From assembly GCA_030248195.1 (NCBI GenBank), contig JASAND010013512.1, forward strand, positions 1 to 64,000: 64,000 nucleotides of DNA. The letters are read 5' to 3'. Each line of letters starts with the position of its first letter. Position 1 is the stretch's first letter. Shown one piece after another: positions 11,861-22,667 of this stretch. Position numbers and translations under genes: made by a program. This DNA is from Trissonchulus latispiculum. Taxonomy: Eukaryota > Nematoda > Enoplea > Enoplida > Ironidae. The notes below the pieces were generated by a model that did not search any database, was not told the origin of the DNA, and saw only the letters and a program-made list of their open reading frames with translations.

Positions 11861-11902
11861 TTCATGTAAACTCCTCCCGTTTGACGGAGGTCTTGAGACA
11901 TG
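11861..11902. other. UGUAAA internal-loop hairpin, copy I
   Basis: TTCA-TGTAAACT-CCTCC...GGAGG-TCT-TGAG: two short stems are separated by a large 5' internal-loop strand (TGTAAACT) and a small 3' strand (TCT). The same arrangement appears at 24857-24898 and three times at 38527-38743. Confidence 0.75.
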
Positions 11903-12144
11903 CTCATTCCTTCTCTCTTTTTGTTTCTCTTTCACCAAGCCACAGCCCTGTTCGGCCCAAATTATGTCTCTTCTCTCTTTTAAATTTTCCTTTCTCTTCT
12001 CTCTTTTGTTGTCACTTTCCGGGGTTGTTTTTGTAGTATGTACGGGATTTTGAGTGGGACCTAACCCCTGAGTTTGAGCTAGAGAGCCCCTTAATTACGG
12101 CTCTGAAAATTCATAAGCTAGTTAGCAGAATTGTTCTTCCCACA

Positions 12145-12167
12145 GCCGGCAACTAGGAGTTGCCGGC
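12145..12167. other. Perfect palindromic hairpin, copy I
   Basis: GCCGGCAACT, loop AGG, AGTTGCCGGC. An identical hairpin lies at 25148-25170. A hairpin of unrelated sequence occupies the equivalent place at 38140-38176. Confidence 0.85.
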
Positions 12168-12702
12168 CATGACTTTTACAAAAGGTATCGTACTGCTTCA
12201 AAACACTAGTCTTGTATTATGTTTTATTTTAGCTTTAGGTCGGCTTTAAAATTACTAGGTGTTAAAACCGTATAGGTTGTTTTAAAACTAATCCTAAAAC
12301 CTTGAGTTTATATCAATCTCATTTAATTAACTATCAAGCAGGTTTTGAGAGGAATGGCCGGCTTCCTCATCTTTCTGTAGTTTTCAGTTAATTGTGTATT
12401 TAGTTTAATTTAACTTTGTTGTTAGTAATAATTGCCGAGCAATTATTACTCACTGGCTTTCTTTCAAACTTTACATAAAGTCGCACCAAACTTATAAGGC
12501 TCAGTTTTTCACAAAATTTCTTTTACAAAGCAATTCTGTAGAATTGCAAAAGCCAAATTCGAGCTCAACAAAATTAAAGTTTTACAGCCAAAATATGCAC
12601 ACAGAATTAGAGTTTAGCTAAGCAAGCGTGTTCTGATAGCTGGATGTTTACTAAGAATATGTGTAGTTAATGTATTAATGTTTCCCTAAATTTACGTAAG
12701 AT

Positions 12703-12882
12703 GGTTACTCGGATAAACCCCTCATGGAGCGTGAGGTTCCGAAATTAACCAACTTTTTAGAAATGTCTGACTTGCTTGAATGCCGAATGCTTGTCTTGTA
12801 TGTTTGATGAGTGAATGTTTCGACTGATTGATCGGCAACTTGCGGAAACTCCCCTTGTATGATAGGGATTGCGAGGATTGCC
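12703..12882. other. Two further internal-loop hairpins, copy I
   Basis: 12703-12750: GGTTA/TAACC and CGG/CCG stems, the loop strand ATAAACC, then a CCTCA/TGAGG stem and TT on the return side. 12834-12882: CTTGC/GCGAG stem, the strand GGAAACT, then CCC...GGG. Copy II versions at 25812-25859 and 25943-25991 keep the layout. In the second, the stem has become CTCAC/GTGAG, a paired change. Confidence 0.7.
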
Positions 12883-13445
12883 ATTCCCGTTGAATGCTGT
12901 TAAGAAACTACCCAACTAATGATCATCAGCTCCAAATTCATGTCTCTCACTCTTACAGTAGTAATTATTGTTCAACAATAATTAGCTGTTGAATCACATT
13001 TTTGAGAATCATTAGTACATTAATTGGGTTAGTTGAATGCCTGCTTGTCATATGAGTTGCAAAGTTGGGATAATCCTGAACACTATGAATTTAGCACACC
13101 GAAGTGCCGACTGTAGCTATCAGTAATAATCACCCAAATCATACTTGTATTAAAACTAAGATTATTAATGTAAAGAGGAGTCTTAATCGGTCCGAAAACG
13201 TTGTCAGTATGGATTATTCCAAAAACTTAATGATGGGTCGATTCCCATCGGGCGCATGGGATTTGTACCTCTGGAATTATCAAAGAGTTCCCATATTAAG
13301 CAGGAAGATTGCATAGTTATGAACGAGTGTCTGATTGTCCGCTAACTGGTCATTGCTTGAATGAATGTGCGAATGTTAGCCAGCGTGAGCAAGTGTCCAC
13401 TGTCGTATCGTTATAATATGCAAAATAGGTAGTTAGCTTAATTCA

Positions 13446-13557
13446 GAGTCACGGGGACTCCCAAAATAGGCTGTAACTACCAGGCAGTCCTCGATTCGTC
13501 CGCGTAGGTAGTCCTATGCTCAAGGAGCGGACGAATCGCAAATAAGGACTCCGTGCT
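13446..13557. other. Long compound hairpin, copy I
   Basis: The inner stem GATTCGTCCGC (13493-13503) pairs perfectly with GCGGACGAATC (13527-13537). Outer segments around CACGG and CCGTG extend the fold. No counterpart was located in copy II, whose corresponding part is interrupted by other insertions. Confidence 0.65.
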
Positions 13558-15477
13558 GGTCCATTTTGCAAGTATGCTAGGTTTGTATGAATGTTTGCTA
13601 GTTAGGATTGTGCCATTCGTGCCCTCACTTGTTTGTGTCAACCAAACGGTCAAACTTATTCTAGTTGGTAGTTTTCTGTAACATGTTAGTAAAACTATCC
13701 AAACTTTTATGTCAAGCTTTTATCATGAAAGTTAAAAAGCTCATGTTAACCGTTTTCCTAAAGGTCCAACATTGCAATAAAAATAATGCTAAACAACAAC
13801 TCTTGCCCTCGCTTGTATTTACTAACGAAGCAACCAATTCCGGTCTGGTTTGCAGTTTTGTAATGAGTATTATTGCTTCTGCTCAAACTTTTTATGTCAG
13901 CTTGTAATTCTGAAAGTTAAATGTGATATCGTCAGATACTCTCTGTCAGTCATGGTTGTAAATGTTGAATTACCATTACTGACCAGCATCTAGAACTACA
14001 CGATGGAATCGAATGGCACCTATTGTAAATATTAGTACGTAAACAGCAGAATCAATACCTGAAAATATACAAATAATAGTTAGATAATATAATAATGTCA
14101 GTCAGTACGTAAGATTTAGAAATCTCCTTGAACCATCTTCTAATGAATCACGGAAAAAGTGATTTCTGGAAAGAGAATGTTTGTGATTAATGTTAGTTTT
14201 GTGCAGGAAACGGATGCTTTCCTGCTCTTCAAACGCTTTAAGTTCTCATTTCGAGTCTAATAAAGGGAAACTGAACATTGTGAAAGAACTGTACTGTATT
14301 AGCGATTTTCTGCACCATGAGGCAGAAAATCGCCTACAAATCGATATTTGGTTAAAGTTCATTCGTATCAAACCAATAACATGCAAATAGCTCTGTCTCA
14401 ACCGAAAATTGACCCAAATATGCTGTTTTTAATCGTTTCGGCCGAATGTCATGCAAAATTAACGAAATGCCAATTTTTATCTCAGAAAGCCATTTAAAGT
14501 GAGTAATGGTTGCTGGGTTTGATTCCCGCACACATTTAATGGGTTTTAACCCATTTGATTCAGGTGATCCAGAAGAGCTCATCTGTCAGAGAAGCGATCT
14601 GCCTGTGGATAGTTTAGTATCAGTGGATGATCAGTCCGAAGCGCTTTGTCAGTAGTCGAATCCAGTAGTCAGTATTTTGGTCAGAATTGTATCAGTGTGG
14701 TCCTAATCAGTTATCAGCCCAGAACAGTCTTTTGGAAGGTACATTGCTGAACACTTCATGAAACCAGGCGTTAGTGACTAAGGCAGAGACCACTGCTGGC
14801 ACCGAATCAAGTTGGGAATCATTGAAACCTATTCTTGTTTGAACTTTGTATCATCTTCTAACACTACCATTCAAAAGATCTAATTATGTTCATTTTGTCT
14901 ATCTTCGTATGCCCTCTCATTTTGGGAGCTCAGGCTCCCCGGTCTCTGGTTTAGGCCCAACCCTAACCAGTCTATTGGAAGCTTATCTAAATCCTGTGTA
15001 GCCACTAGAAAAGAAGAGAAGCTATTAAATCATCATATTTAATTTATATTAATTATATTTCGGGCATCTCCTGGTAACTCCCCGCCTAGACCGACCCCTG
15101 TGTCTGTACTCTCCACCGTCCGATAGCCGCCTTAGATCTGTGGGATTCCTTGAGAATCTTTAATACCAGATCTAAGCCCGCTCACCCATTCCCGGAACAG
15201 AATTGTAATACCTTTAAATTTAACTAATCATCAGTTAATATTCTCTGTTGTTGTAGTTTACCTTGATAATAGTCGGATAAGGAAGTCAGTTTAATTTAAA
15301 CACACACTCACACGCACTATACCTGACTGTACCCTATAATTACTACCGGAAGAAGAGGAACCCAGGGTTAGTTTAGAGTGAATTTTAGGTCCTGTTAGTC
15401 ATAGTAAGAAAAGAGGAAGAAAGAAACAATCTGTAACCAAATTGTTAATAATTAGTCTTCCCCTAATATTGGTCAAT

Positions 15478-16492
15478 TTAAGGTGCTGGTATTCTTTTGT
15501 GCAGTGCTTTTGTCGTGACTTTTCGAAACGCTATAACTTTCGCAATTTTGGGAGTTGAAAAGAGCTTTATACATCGATTTAAAGCTTATAATCTGTACAT
15601 TAACATGAGCTTAGGAAGCTAGCAAAATTGGCAAAAAATAGCAAAAAATTGCCGACATGCTGACATCGGACAGACTGAATATGGACCAAAAATTTTTGAA
15701 CATCGATTTCTCAAAACTGTAGAATCGGCCAAAATTTCTTCTTGTGCCATGATATGAAGGACATGTGGGCCGAGGGACATTTTTTTGGATTTGGCTCAGT
15801 AAGTCTCAATACTCCAGAAAATCCGGCAAATGCGCGATGACACGAAATTTCGCAACTTTCTATTCAGTTTTCTCACAACTGGAGCTGTTTTAGCTCAAAC
15901 CAAGAAAGATGTCCCTCCGCAATAGGGCGAATTTTCATTCAGCTAAAAATCACGCGAATCCATTGGGTAGTTTTTGAGAAATCAATGTTCAAAAGAAAAT
16001 AATCGCAATTTTGCCAAAATGGTTTTTCGGCGAAATCTCCAGCTTAAAGCAACGAACCCCAGCGAATAGGTATTGATAAAATGCGCAATTGGACGGGGTA
16101 TCGATTCAGTATAAATCAGCCAAAATTGTCTGTAAGATTTGGCAGTAATTTTGAAAAAACTGATTTCTTCAAAAATGGCCATTTTTTGACCCCAAAAGTA
16201 GTTTTTGGCTTATACTGCCTTAACCAGTAGAGGTAGCTCAAAAGTTGTAAAAGCAAAAATGTTCATTTTGGTGCCCTCTTTCCAGCCATAACAACCAATC
16301 CGGTGTAGCGACTATGTACTGAGAGAATAAGGGCGAAAACCAAAACTTTTTTGTCTTTGCACCTAAAATTCCGGGACTGGTCCCAGAATGTTAAAGAGCA
16401 CGAAAATAATGTATTTGGAAAGTTTCATCCACTTTCATGAAGAATTGAAGCTTGTAGGGTCGAATTTACACAAAGCGATACCAGCACCTTAA
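15478..16492. mobile_element. TTAA element, TIR AAGGTGCTGGTAT
   Basis: It begins TTAAGGTGCTGGTAT and ends ATACCAGCACCTTAA, so TTAA flanks each side. It is nested in copy I of the hairpin-rich element. TTAA target duplications are typical of piggyBac-type transposition (inference). There is no transposase ORF. The terminal sequence resembles the TTAAGGTGGTGATTCC family at 18076, 27452 and 56249. Confidence 0.8.
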
Positions 16493-16593
16493 AGCATCAA
16501 TTAACAACAGAGTTGGCAACCCTGGTACTTTGTACCTTGACTGTATATTGTTAGTAATTGAAGTGAACATTAATTGTCTAGTGTCTCTGTTTG

Positions 16594-16625
16594 ATTATTT
16601 TATTATTATTATTATTATTATTGCT
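16594..16625. repeat. (ATT)n microsatellite
   Basis: About nine ATT/TTA trinucleotide repeats lie in the right part of copy I. They may be slippage products. No other feature is visible here. Confidence 0.7.
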
Positions 16626-17043
16626 ATTCCCAAATTATATTGGAGCCTGTTGTTGATTAATAAACGATTGAGCATTCATCTAGACTTAGTTAGGGACAGC
16701 CTTGCTGAGTCAGATCCTGTTGCGATCTTGTTGCTGAACCAGATCCTGTCGAGATCTCATTGCTGAAAACGATCCTGTTGCGATCATACTGCTGGATTAG
16801 ATCCTGTTGCGATCATCCTAACGACCCCTATCTAAACGAACTCACGACAACACCCCTAACAGGTTGGCTGTAGAGATCCCGATTTTGGCAAACTACCTTT
16901 CGAGAATCTGGTACCTAAGTTTGTCTAACCAGGCAAACGTGCTAACCTTCCGTGTAAGTGAACCTTCTAATCGAGACGACCCCATTCCTTGAGATCAAAT
17001 CAAATCAATCAGCTTTCTATTTTATCCAACTCAGTTCATTACA

Positions 17044-17730
17044 AATGTTAAATGGCAGTGCCATTTTTCAGCTCAGGTGCTAAACTCAGTCAAACTAAGG
17101 ATCTGGGGGTAACTATTTTTGCAAATATAAAGTTTTCTGAACATGTAAATAAAATTGCGAAAAGTGGTTTTCAATAGTTAATTTAATCTATAGAAATTTT
17201 CGTTCTCGACCGGTAGATTTGTTGGTAAGATTGTATATGGTGTATGTGAGATCTAAACTGGAGTATGCCAGTGAAATCTGGAGCCCTTTTCTGCAAAAAG
17301 ATATAGAAATGTTGGAAAGAGTTCAAAGACTGTTCACTAGACGACTACCAGGTTTCTCAAATATTTCCTACCCTGAGCGACTCAAAACACTTCGACTTCC
17401 AACTTTAGAAATACGAATACGTAAAGATCTGATTATGGTTTTTAAAATAATTAAGGGAACAATAAGTTTAGATCCGAATGAATTTTTTTACTTATAATAA
17501 TGAAAAAAGCAACGAGAGGACACAGTTATAAATTGAGGACAAGTCATGTTCATTTAGAAATTAGAAAACACTTTTTTACTGAGAGAATAGTCAAATATTG
17601 GAACAGTCTACCAGAAGAAATTGTTGCTAGTTCGTCTGTTTCGCTGTTCAAGAACGGTATCGCAAATCTAAACTTTAGTACTGGTCCTGGTGTCGCGAAT
17701 GTCTGCTCTGGATGGCAGAATATCCTGTGA
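17044..17730 (+). pseudogene. LINE reverse transcriptase, 3' segment
   Basis: This continues the LINE interrupted at 9438. Segments around 17105-17220 (LGVTIF, FSEHVNKIAKSGF) and 17219-17497 (YVRSKLEYASEIWSP, ERVQRLFTRRLPG) are the conserved thumb/C-terminal region of CR1/Jockey RTs. The final block 17500-17730 contains FTERIVKYWNSLPEEIV, a hallmark of their C termini. Frameshifts near 17095, 17180 and 17497 inactivate it. The natural stop is at about 17730. Confidence 0.85.
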
Positions 17731-18075
17731 CAAAATTTCGGCACCTGAAAACCCATGATTGGATAGCTACCTTCATGGCTTGCACGTTCATTGGAAGGGT
17801 ACGTAGGGGCAATTTTTTTGTTTTTTGTTTAAATCATATATTGACTAGATATTGACTTCCAAAGTTTTCGAATATTCATAAAATACTCAAAACTGCATAA
17901 AATCAAAAAACCGAAAAATCGCCCCTGCGCTAGGTTTATTAACACATTTGTGCAAAATTTCAGCCAATTTCATTCAGCCGTTACTAAGTGACACTATTTT
18001 GAAAATTTCAGCTTATCCCTGTTGCGTAAGACGCAAGCCAAGCACTGGATTGTTCAAACTATATATTGCTCGCAT
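17731..18075. other. Spacer without recognisable feature
   Basis: AT-rich sequence between the LINE 3' end and the TTAA element. I see no ORF, hairpin or repeat boundary of note. Confidence 0.5.
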
Positions 18076-19386
18076 TTAAGGTGGTGATTCCTTTTGGAGA
18101 CATCAACTTTGAAACCTTATTACTCGTTCATTCCTTGGAGTTAAGAAGCCATTTTTATATTAAAATGTTGCTTAAAATTTTCTCATTCTAGTGAATACAG
18201 TGAATCTAACTTTAGTTCTTGAAAATTATTTTACTGCATTTTCGAATTAATTTAATTTTCCAGATTTCTTGCAGGCTCAAGTAAATGTTTTAATAAGGCG
18301 TCGCCCAGATTATTCGATTCTACTGTCAAACAGCTGAGGACCCTTTTTTAATTATCATGAAACCGCTCTTCGTTATAAAAAAATAGCTAAAATATATGCG
18401 CAACCCAGATTTTGCCTACTTTTCCCAACGACCACTTTACTAGAAAGCAGCAATCGGGGCAACTAAAAAAGGGTCCCTGGGTATTTTTGTGTAAACACGT
18501 CTAGCAAGGGACAACCGTCTAGCTTGCATAGTCAATGCTCCACAATCGCTGAAAAAAATTTGGTCATGTTTTTGCGAAAACTACTTTTTTTAAGATAGCA
18601 GCGTACGGGATAGCATTTAGCAGATTACAATGCCACGAATGAAAAAATCGTAGAGAACACAAAAATATATCTTCGGACTACTAAAAAAAAAGAAAATAAG
18701 CTCCAGAGGAGAACAGCACAGCTCCGGAGTATCTAACCAATGCTCCGGAGTACAGGAAACCCCAATCGAATCAAAAATAGGAGCAATGCCACAACTTTAA
18801 AGCGAATACAAAATAAAGCACATAAGATTTGAAAATAGCTGCACATGATTATAATATGGCAAGATATCGAAGGTAGTAGATATGGCAGTCAAAAGAAAAT
18901 TTAAGGAACAATACACTTACTACTATAGTAAGTAGACAGAGAAACAAACACCAATTAAAGCAAAAAGAAAAGAATCTGAAAGAACAAATAATATACGACA
19001 TCTTATGGGACAGCTAAGCCGAACTAGCGGAATCCACACCACCCAAAAAGCTCGAAGGAACATAAGAAACAGGAAAGAATTTTAGAAAATTTTAGTAAAG
19101 TTTTACCCTGGGACGAAACCCACGACAATGACCAAAACTCCCCCCAACCAAGATTTAATTTAGATTTAGATTTAATTTAACCAAGATTTAATTTAAGTCG
19201 TAAAAGGACATCAAGCACGAAGAAAGAACAAAGTTAATGCAAAAAGGGGCAAAAGGGGGTTGGGAGACTGGCGAGGCTGGAGAGACAAACCGGTAGACAT
19301 GCAATCACAATACAAACTAAATGGAAAGTTTACAATGAAAGAATATAGTTGTAGTTTGTGGTAGGTAAGGAAAGAAGAACCATGGG

Positions 19387-20281
19387 TCACAAAAACCAGC
19401 GGACCAGGGTGGACCACCAGAAAGCCAGGCCGGTGCCCCTCGGCACAAACGACCCGTCACCACGACAGACCCACCGCCACCAAATCACCGTATACAAAGA
19501 CCCGCACAATAGAAGCGCCATGGGCCAGAACCAGACCCATACCGGGATCAAGGGGCAGGACATCCAGTAAACATAATACAGTTCAACTACAGTTAAAGGG
19601 AGCACTCGCAGTCTGCTAGGGACAGGGGGGGGGGGGAAGGAAACTAATACAGCTACAAGACTAGGACAAGTAGAAAAACACATTAGTAAAAGAAAGCAAA
19701 AGAACACAACCTACATAAACAACCACAGATTTCTAGGCACGTAGGCCTACCAAGACGACAAAGAATCAGGCACAACGGCCTACAGTGCAAAATACAAGGC
19801 CCGATTAATTTTGAGAGGGTAAGACACGGGTCCGCGGCAGCCGTTGGTCGGGCTCGAACCCAGCGAACGTCCGAGGACGTTGTCAAATCGAAGAGATCGG
19901 AAATATAACTACGGAGTCGAAGATGCCGGTCCGGGGTGGACCCCCCACCCTTGACCTCCTTGAGGGCGATCGCAGGCGACGAGCAACCACGGACCCGCCG
20001 GGGTTCTGCAAGTTGAAAGACACCCAGTCCAGTATTATTGCCTAATAAAAAATGTGAAAAAGCTGGATAAAAAGATAATAAAAGATAAAATTTATTTAGA
20101 AAAACTGAGAAAATCTGGGAATACCTGCGGATGGTAAACAAAAGTAACCAAAAATACTAATTTCAAATAAAATTAGTCAAATGCTTCAGAATAGTCAAAT
20201 GCTTCAGAAATGTCACCAAAGAAAATCAAGAAAATCCAATTTAGAAATCAGACATCAAGCAGATATCCCCCCATAGAACCA
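19387..20281. other. Interior of the large TTAA element, no gene recognised
   Basis: Overlapping minus-strand ORFs of 106 and 152 codons have no recognisable domain and look compositional. At about 19840-19862 the minus strand reads GGGTTCGAGCCC, a B-box-like motif without a tRNA fold around it. Confidence 0.4.
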
Positions 20282-20482
20282 CTAGTAATCCGCAAAGCGA
20301 GTTGGAGGCCTGCGGAGTTGCGAGTTGCGCGGAGCCTCCACCGGACACGGAGGGCGATTTTGGGCCACATAGTCAGGTGCCACGTCATCATCTCCTAAAT
20401 GTAGTACGGGTTCAGCGGGGCCCGCTGAGGTACGTACTGTCGTACCCGGACGGGAGGCAAATTGTGGTGATCGCCTTCCCAT
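20282..20482 (-). CDS. Hypothetical ORF, proline/arginine-rich C terminus
   Basis: A 66-codon minus-strand ORF ends in RRPPTRFADY just before its stop. An RRPP-R-DY-like tail is seen at the end of some LTR-retrotransposon Pol proteins, but no integrase or RT motif accompanies it, so that link is weak. It overlaps the 20395-20772 ORF in another frame. A G-rich run (ATGGGGGGATA on the minus strand) follows the stop. It could simply be a chance ORF. Confidence 0.2.
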   Translation of the reverse strand: MGRRSPQFASRPGTTVRTSAGPAEPVLHLGDDDVAPDYVAQNRPPCPVEAPRNSQLRRPPTRFADY

Positions 20483-20772
20483 AAGCTATTGTTATCCAGT
20501 TCACGAATCACCGGGTTTTCATATACGTATTGCCCCAAAGCATCATATTGAAAATTCTGGGGCGTACGTACAAAATATTGCCCCTCCGGGTATTGCTCAT
20601 TGGGCGGCTGATAACGTACCTCAGACAACTGGTGCCGTTGATGCTGCTCCGGAGCAGCGATTAGAGCTCCCTCGTACAAATGTTGGCCAAGAGACTGCGG
20701 CTGAATAGGATAATAGTACGGATCCGAATGATGTAACGCAGTGGTCTGTTCTAATCTAATTGGAGAGGCCAA
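20395..20772 (-). CDS. Hypothetical Q/Y/P-rich protein within TTAA element
   Basis: A 125-codon ORF from an ATG near 20772. It is rich in Gln, Tyr and Pro, with recurring tyrosine motifs (YYYPIQPQ, QYFVRTPQNFQYD, LGQYVYEN). It looks like a disordered protein segment rather than an enzyme, and its composition is unlike the AT-driven shadow ORFs around it. I do not recognise a family. It may be part of a Gag-like or accessory protein of the element, or a captured host exon. The ORF 20828-21151 lies just upstream on the same strand in a different frame and could be an adjoining segment separated by a frameshift. Confidence 0.4.
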   Translation of the reverse strand: MASPIRLEQTTALHHSDPYYYPIQPQSLGQHLYEGALIAAPEQHQRHQLSEVRYQPPNEQYPEGQYFVRTPQNFQYDALGQYVYENPVIRELDNNSLWEGDHHNLPPVRVRQYVPQRAPLNPYYI

Positions 20773-20827
20773 TTTTGGGTTTTGGGTACAAGGGTGGGGG
20801 ACCTGTAAAGGTGGGGGGAAGGGTGGC

Positions 20828-21151
20828 CTAGTATGATAGGCCGCTGGAGCTGAGGGGTGCAGTGTCCCGATTTGGAACCGAATTTCTACACTGGTCGCGA
20901 GACAACGAAAATCCGCCCATGTGTGTGGAATCGGGGAGACGACCAGCTAAATCGTTCCGACGTAGATTTTGAGCCGAATTAATGGCGGCCGACTGAACCG
21001 GAGCCCATGACTGCAGCGACTGAAAATGGGAATTTTGACCAGGACCCATAGAAGCATGAAGCTGGGGACCCCCAGAAATTGCCTGCTCCTCTTGAAGTAC
21101 AACGGAGTCAGATGAGAGGGAATCGGACCCCTCCTCTCCCGGACAAACCAA
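20828..21151 (-). CDS. Hypothetical S/Q-rich ORF upstream of the Q/Y-rich ORF
   Basis: A 107-codon minus-strand ORF, hydrophilic and rich in Ser, Gln and Asn (SDSLSSDSVVLQEEQ, GPGQNSHFQSLQ). It ends 55 bp before the start of the 20395-20772 ORF. Low-complexity composition and no domain. Together the two ORFs span about 750 bp of coding-like sequence in an otherwise noncoding element. Confidence 0.3.
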   Translation of the reverse strand: MVCPGEEGSDSLSSDSVVLQEEQAISGGPQLHASMGPGQNSHFQSLQSWAPVQSAAINSAQNLRRNDLAGRLPDSTHMGGFSLSRDQCRNSVPNRDTAPLSSSGLSY

Positions 21152-21892
21152 AACTTTGACTAACAGCCGAGTTATAAGCTGACTTTTCCCGTTCAGTTCT
21201 ACTGAACGAACAAAACTTTGAATGCAGGAAAAGTTTGAGGGGGGAGAGGCCTCACCCCCGGCTTGGCTAAGCTAAAACTGTACCGCACCGGAGAGGCGGG
21301 GAGAGAGAGAGAGCATAGACAGCACCAGAATATTGGGGGAGAGTGCCCCCAGCAAAGACATGATTTGACTGAATTTCAGGAGGGTCCTGTGGAAGCAATT
21401 GAGACCGAGAAGCCGGCCCTACCACCCCCCCCCCCGGGTTGACTAAACTTAGCATTGCATTTTGAATAATTTTGAAATAGAAGTGTCTGAAATGACCAAA
21501 ATAACTCCACACCTTAGTTAATTTTTACGGATTGCGTAGTTCAAGAAATGGCGCATTATTTGATTTCAGCAAAAATGATAAGTTTTCAATGTCAAATAAG
21601 AAAATCAGCTATATCTCACTATCGAGAAAAGCTAGAAAGATGCTTCAAAAGCGAAAATAAAGAGCTCAACAGGATTTTTCGAATGACTATAGTCATAGTT
21701 ATGTAGCTACTATCTATTAAGTGTCAAAAGTCGGCCAAAACGGCCCTGAACGGATTCGTAGAGGTCCTGAAGCGGGATTGCACGGAGGGTGTTAGAATGC
21801 TAAAAGAACTTATTTTGAAAAGTTTCATCGAATTTCATCTTGATTTGAACCGTCAGCCAATAATATGTGCCCAAAAGGAATCACCACCTTAA

Positions 21893-22424
21893 CACCAGCT
21901 ACCACTGCTAAAAGTTTGAAACACATTCGTTGGAAAATAAACTCAGGAGAACCGTTCCCGATGATGCAAGCGCCCCCTTAAGCTAGAGATTTGCCCAGTT
22001 GCCTACTTTGCACACCTAATTTGCATACAGAGCAGTGACTGCCAAAACTTTACTTGTCTTTTGTGTTGTTGTTGAGACTGCCGTCTCTGTCTGATTCCAT
22101 TAAAGTGGGCTGTGTCTTAGTATTAACGGCAGGTCCCACTTTTCTAATTGATTTTTGTTTTGTCGGTGTTGAGCAGTGGCAGTGTATTGCTGTTCATATG
22201 ATGATTATGAATCCGTATCAATGCCGTTGTGAAATACGAAGACCGTCAGACTATCATTGACACAAGCACGCTATTAATACGTTACAATGCTTGTGTCAAC
22301 GAAAACAGCATGAACGATGCTTCGAATCTATGTAAAACGATGTAGTTTCCGCTAACAAACACGATGATTTTATGGCGCCGTTTTCGACAGACGCCAGGTT
22401 TTTTTATAAACGAAGCAGTATTAG
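21893..22424. other. Spacer with one perfect 12-bp hairpin
   Basis: TTGACACAAGCA (22257-22268) and TGCTTGTGTCAA (22288-22299) form a perfect stem with a 19-nt loop. A 68-codon plus-strand ORF covers 22054-22260 without any recognisable domain. Nothing else is evident. Confidence 0.45.
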
Positions 22425-22667
22425 CATAGGTGTAACGCAGATTTCTATTCCAATATAGATGCCCTGTGTGTGGGCCGGGAAATTTTCTCCCTCCCTCTCA
22501 AACCTAGGTGCAGCTGCGCAAAAAATCTGGGGGAGGGGGTCTGCCAAAATTTTCAAAAAAACATATTCGATTTTTGTCATTTTTTGGCCAAAAATCGCGG
22601 GGGGGGGGGGGTAGCAAAATCTGAAAATCTGGGGTCATTTTGGTGCCCCCCCAGAAAACACACCTAC
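22425..22667. mobile_element. Short G/C-run MITE copy
   Basis: It starts CATAGGTGTAACGC and ends ACACACCTACG, a mutated TIR. It carries the usual G and C runs. No matching 8-bp duplication was found, so it may be rearranged. Confidence 0.55.

Larger units (their letters stand above)
9439..17043. mobile_element. Hairpin-rich element copy I (TGTAAT...ATTACA, TSD AATG)
   Basis: The insertion starts TGTAATGGAA and ends TTCATTACA. The 4-bp sequence AATG flanks both sides (9435-9438, 17044-17047), and deleting the insert restores the LINE frame across the junction. It is 7605 bp including a nested 1015-bp TTAA element (15478-16492). No ORF above about 150 codons and no known domain were seen, but strong stem-loops are numerous. 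TG...CA ends with a 4-bp duplication fit a solo LTR or a Ginger-type DNA transposon. I found no terminal direct repeats, primer-binding site or transposase, so the class is open. Homologous sequence lies at 22728-26140 and 36540-42721. Confidence 0.85.
18076..21892. mobile_element. Large TTAA element (3.8 kb), TIR AAGGTGGTGATTCC
   Basis: TTAAGGTGGTGATTCCTTTTGG at the left is matched by its complement at the right (GGAATCACCACCTTAA), with TTAA on both sides. About 550 bp at the left and 370 bp at the right are homologous to the 1.4-kb copy at 27452-28890. The extra 2.9 kb (about 18620-21520) is either the interior of a fuller element or a later insertion. It contains minus-strand ORFs rich in Q, Y, P and S. 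Confidence 0.75.

Noticed and set aside
9439..17043. Full LTR retrotransposon
   Set aside because: No terminal direct repeats were found within the insertion and no gag/pol domains; at most it would be a solo LTR.
19840..19862. Possible LTR primer-binding site (TGGTCGGGCTCGAACCCAG on the plus strand)
   Set aside because: It is complementary to a T-arm followed too soon by CCA; a real tRNA 3' end would have 12-13 more bases between. No LTR end or pol gene is next to it.
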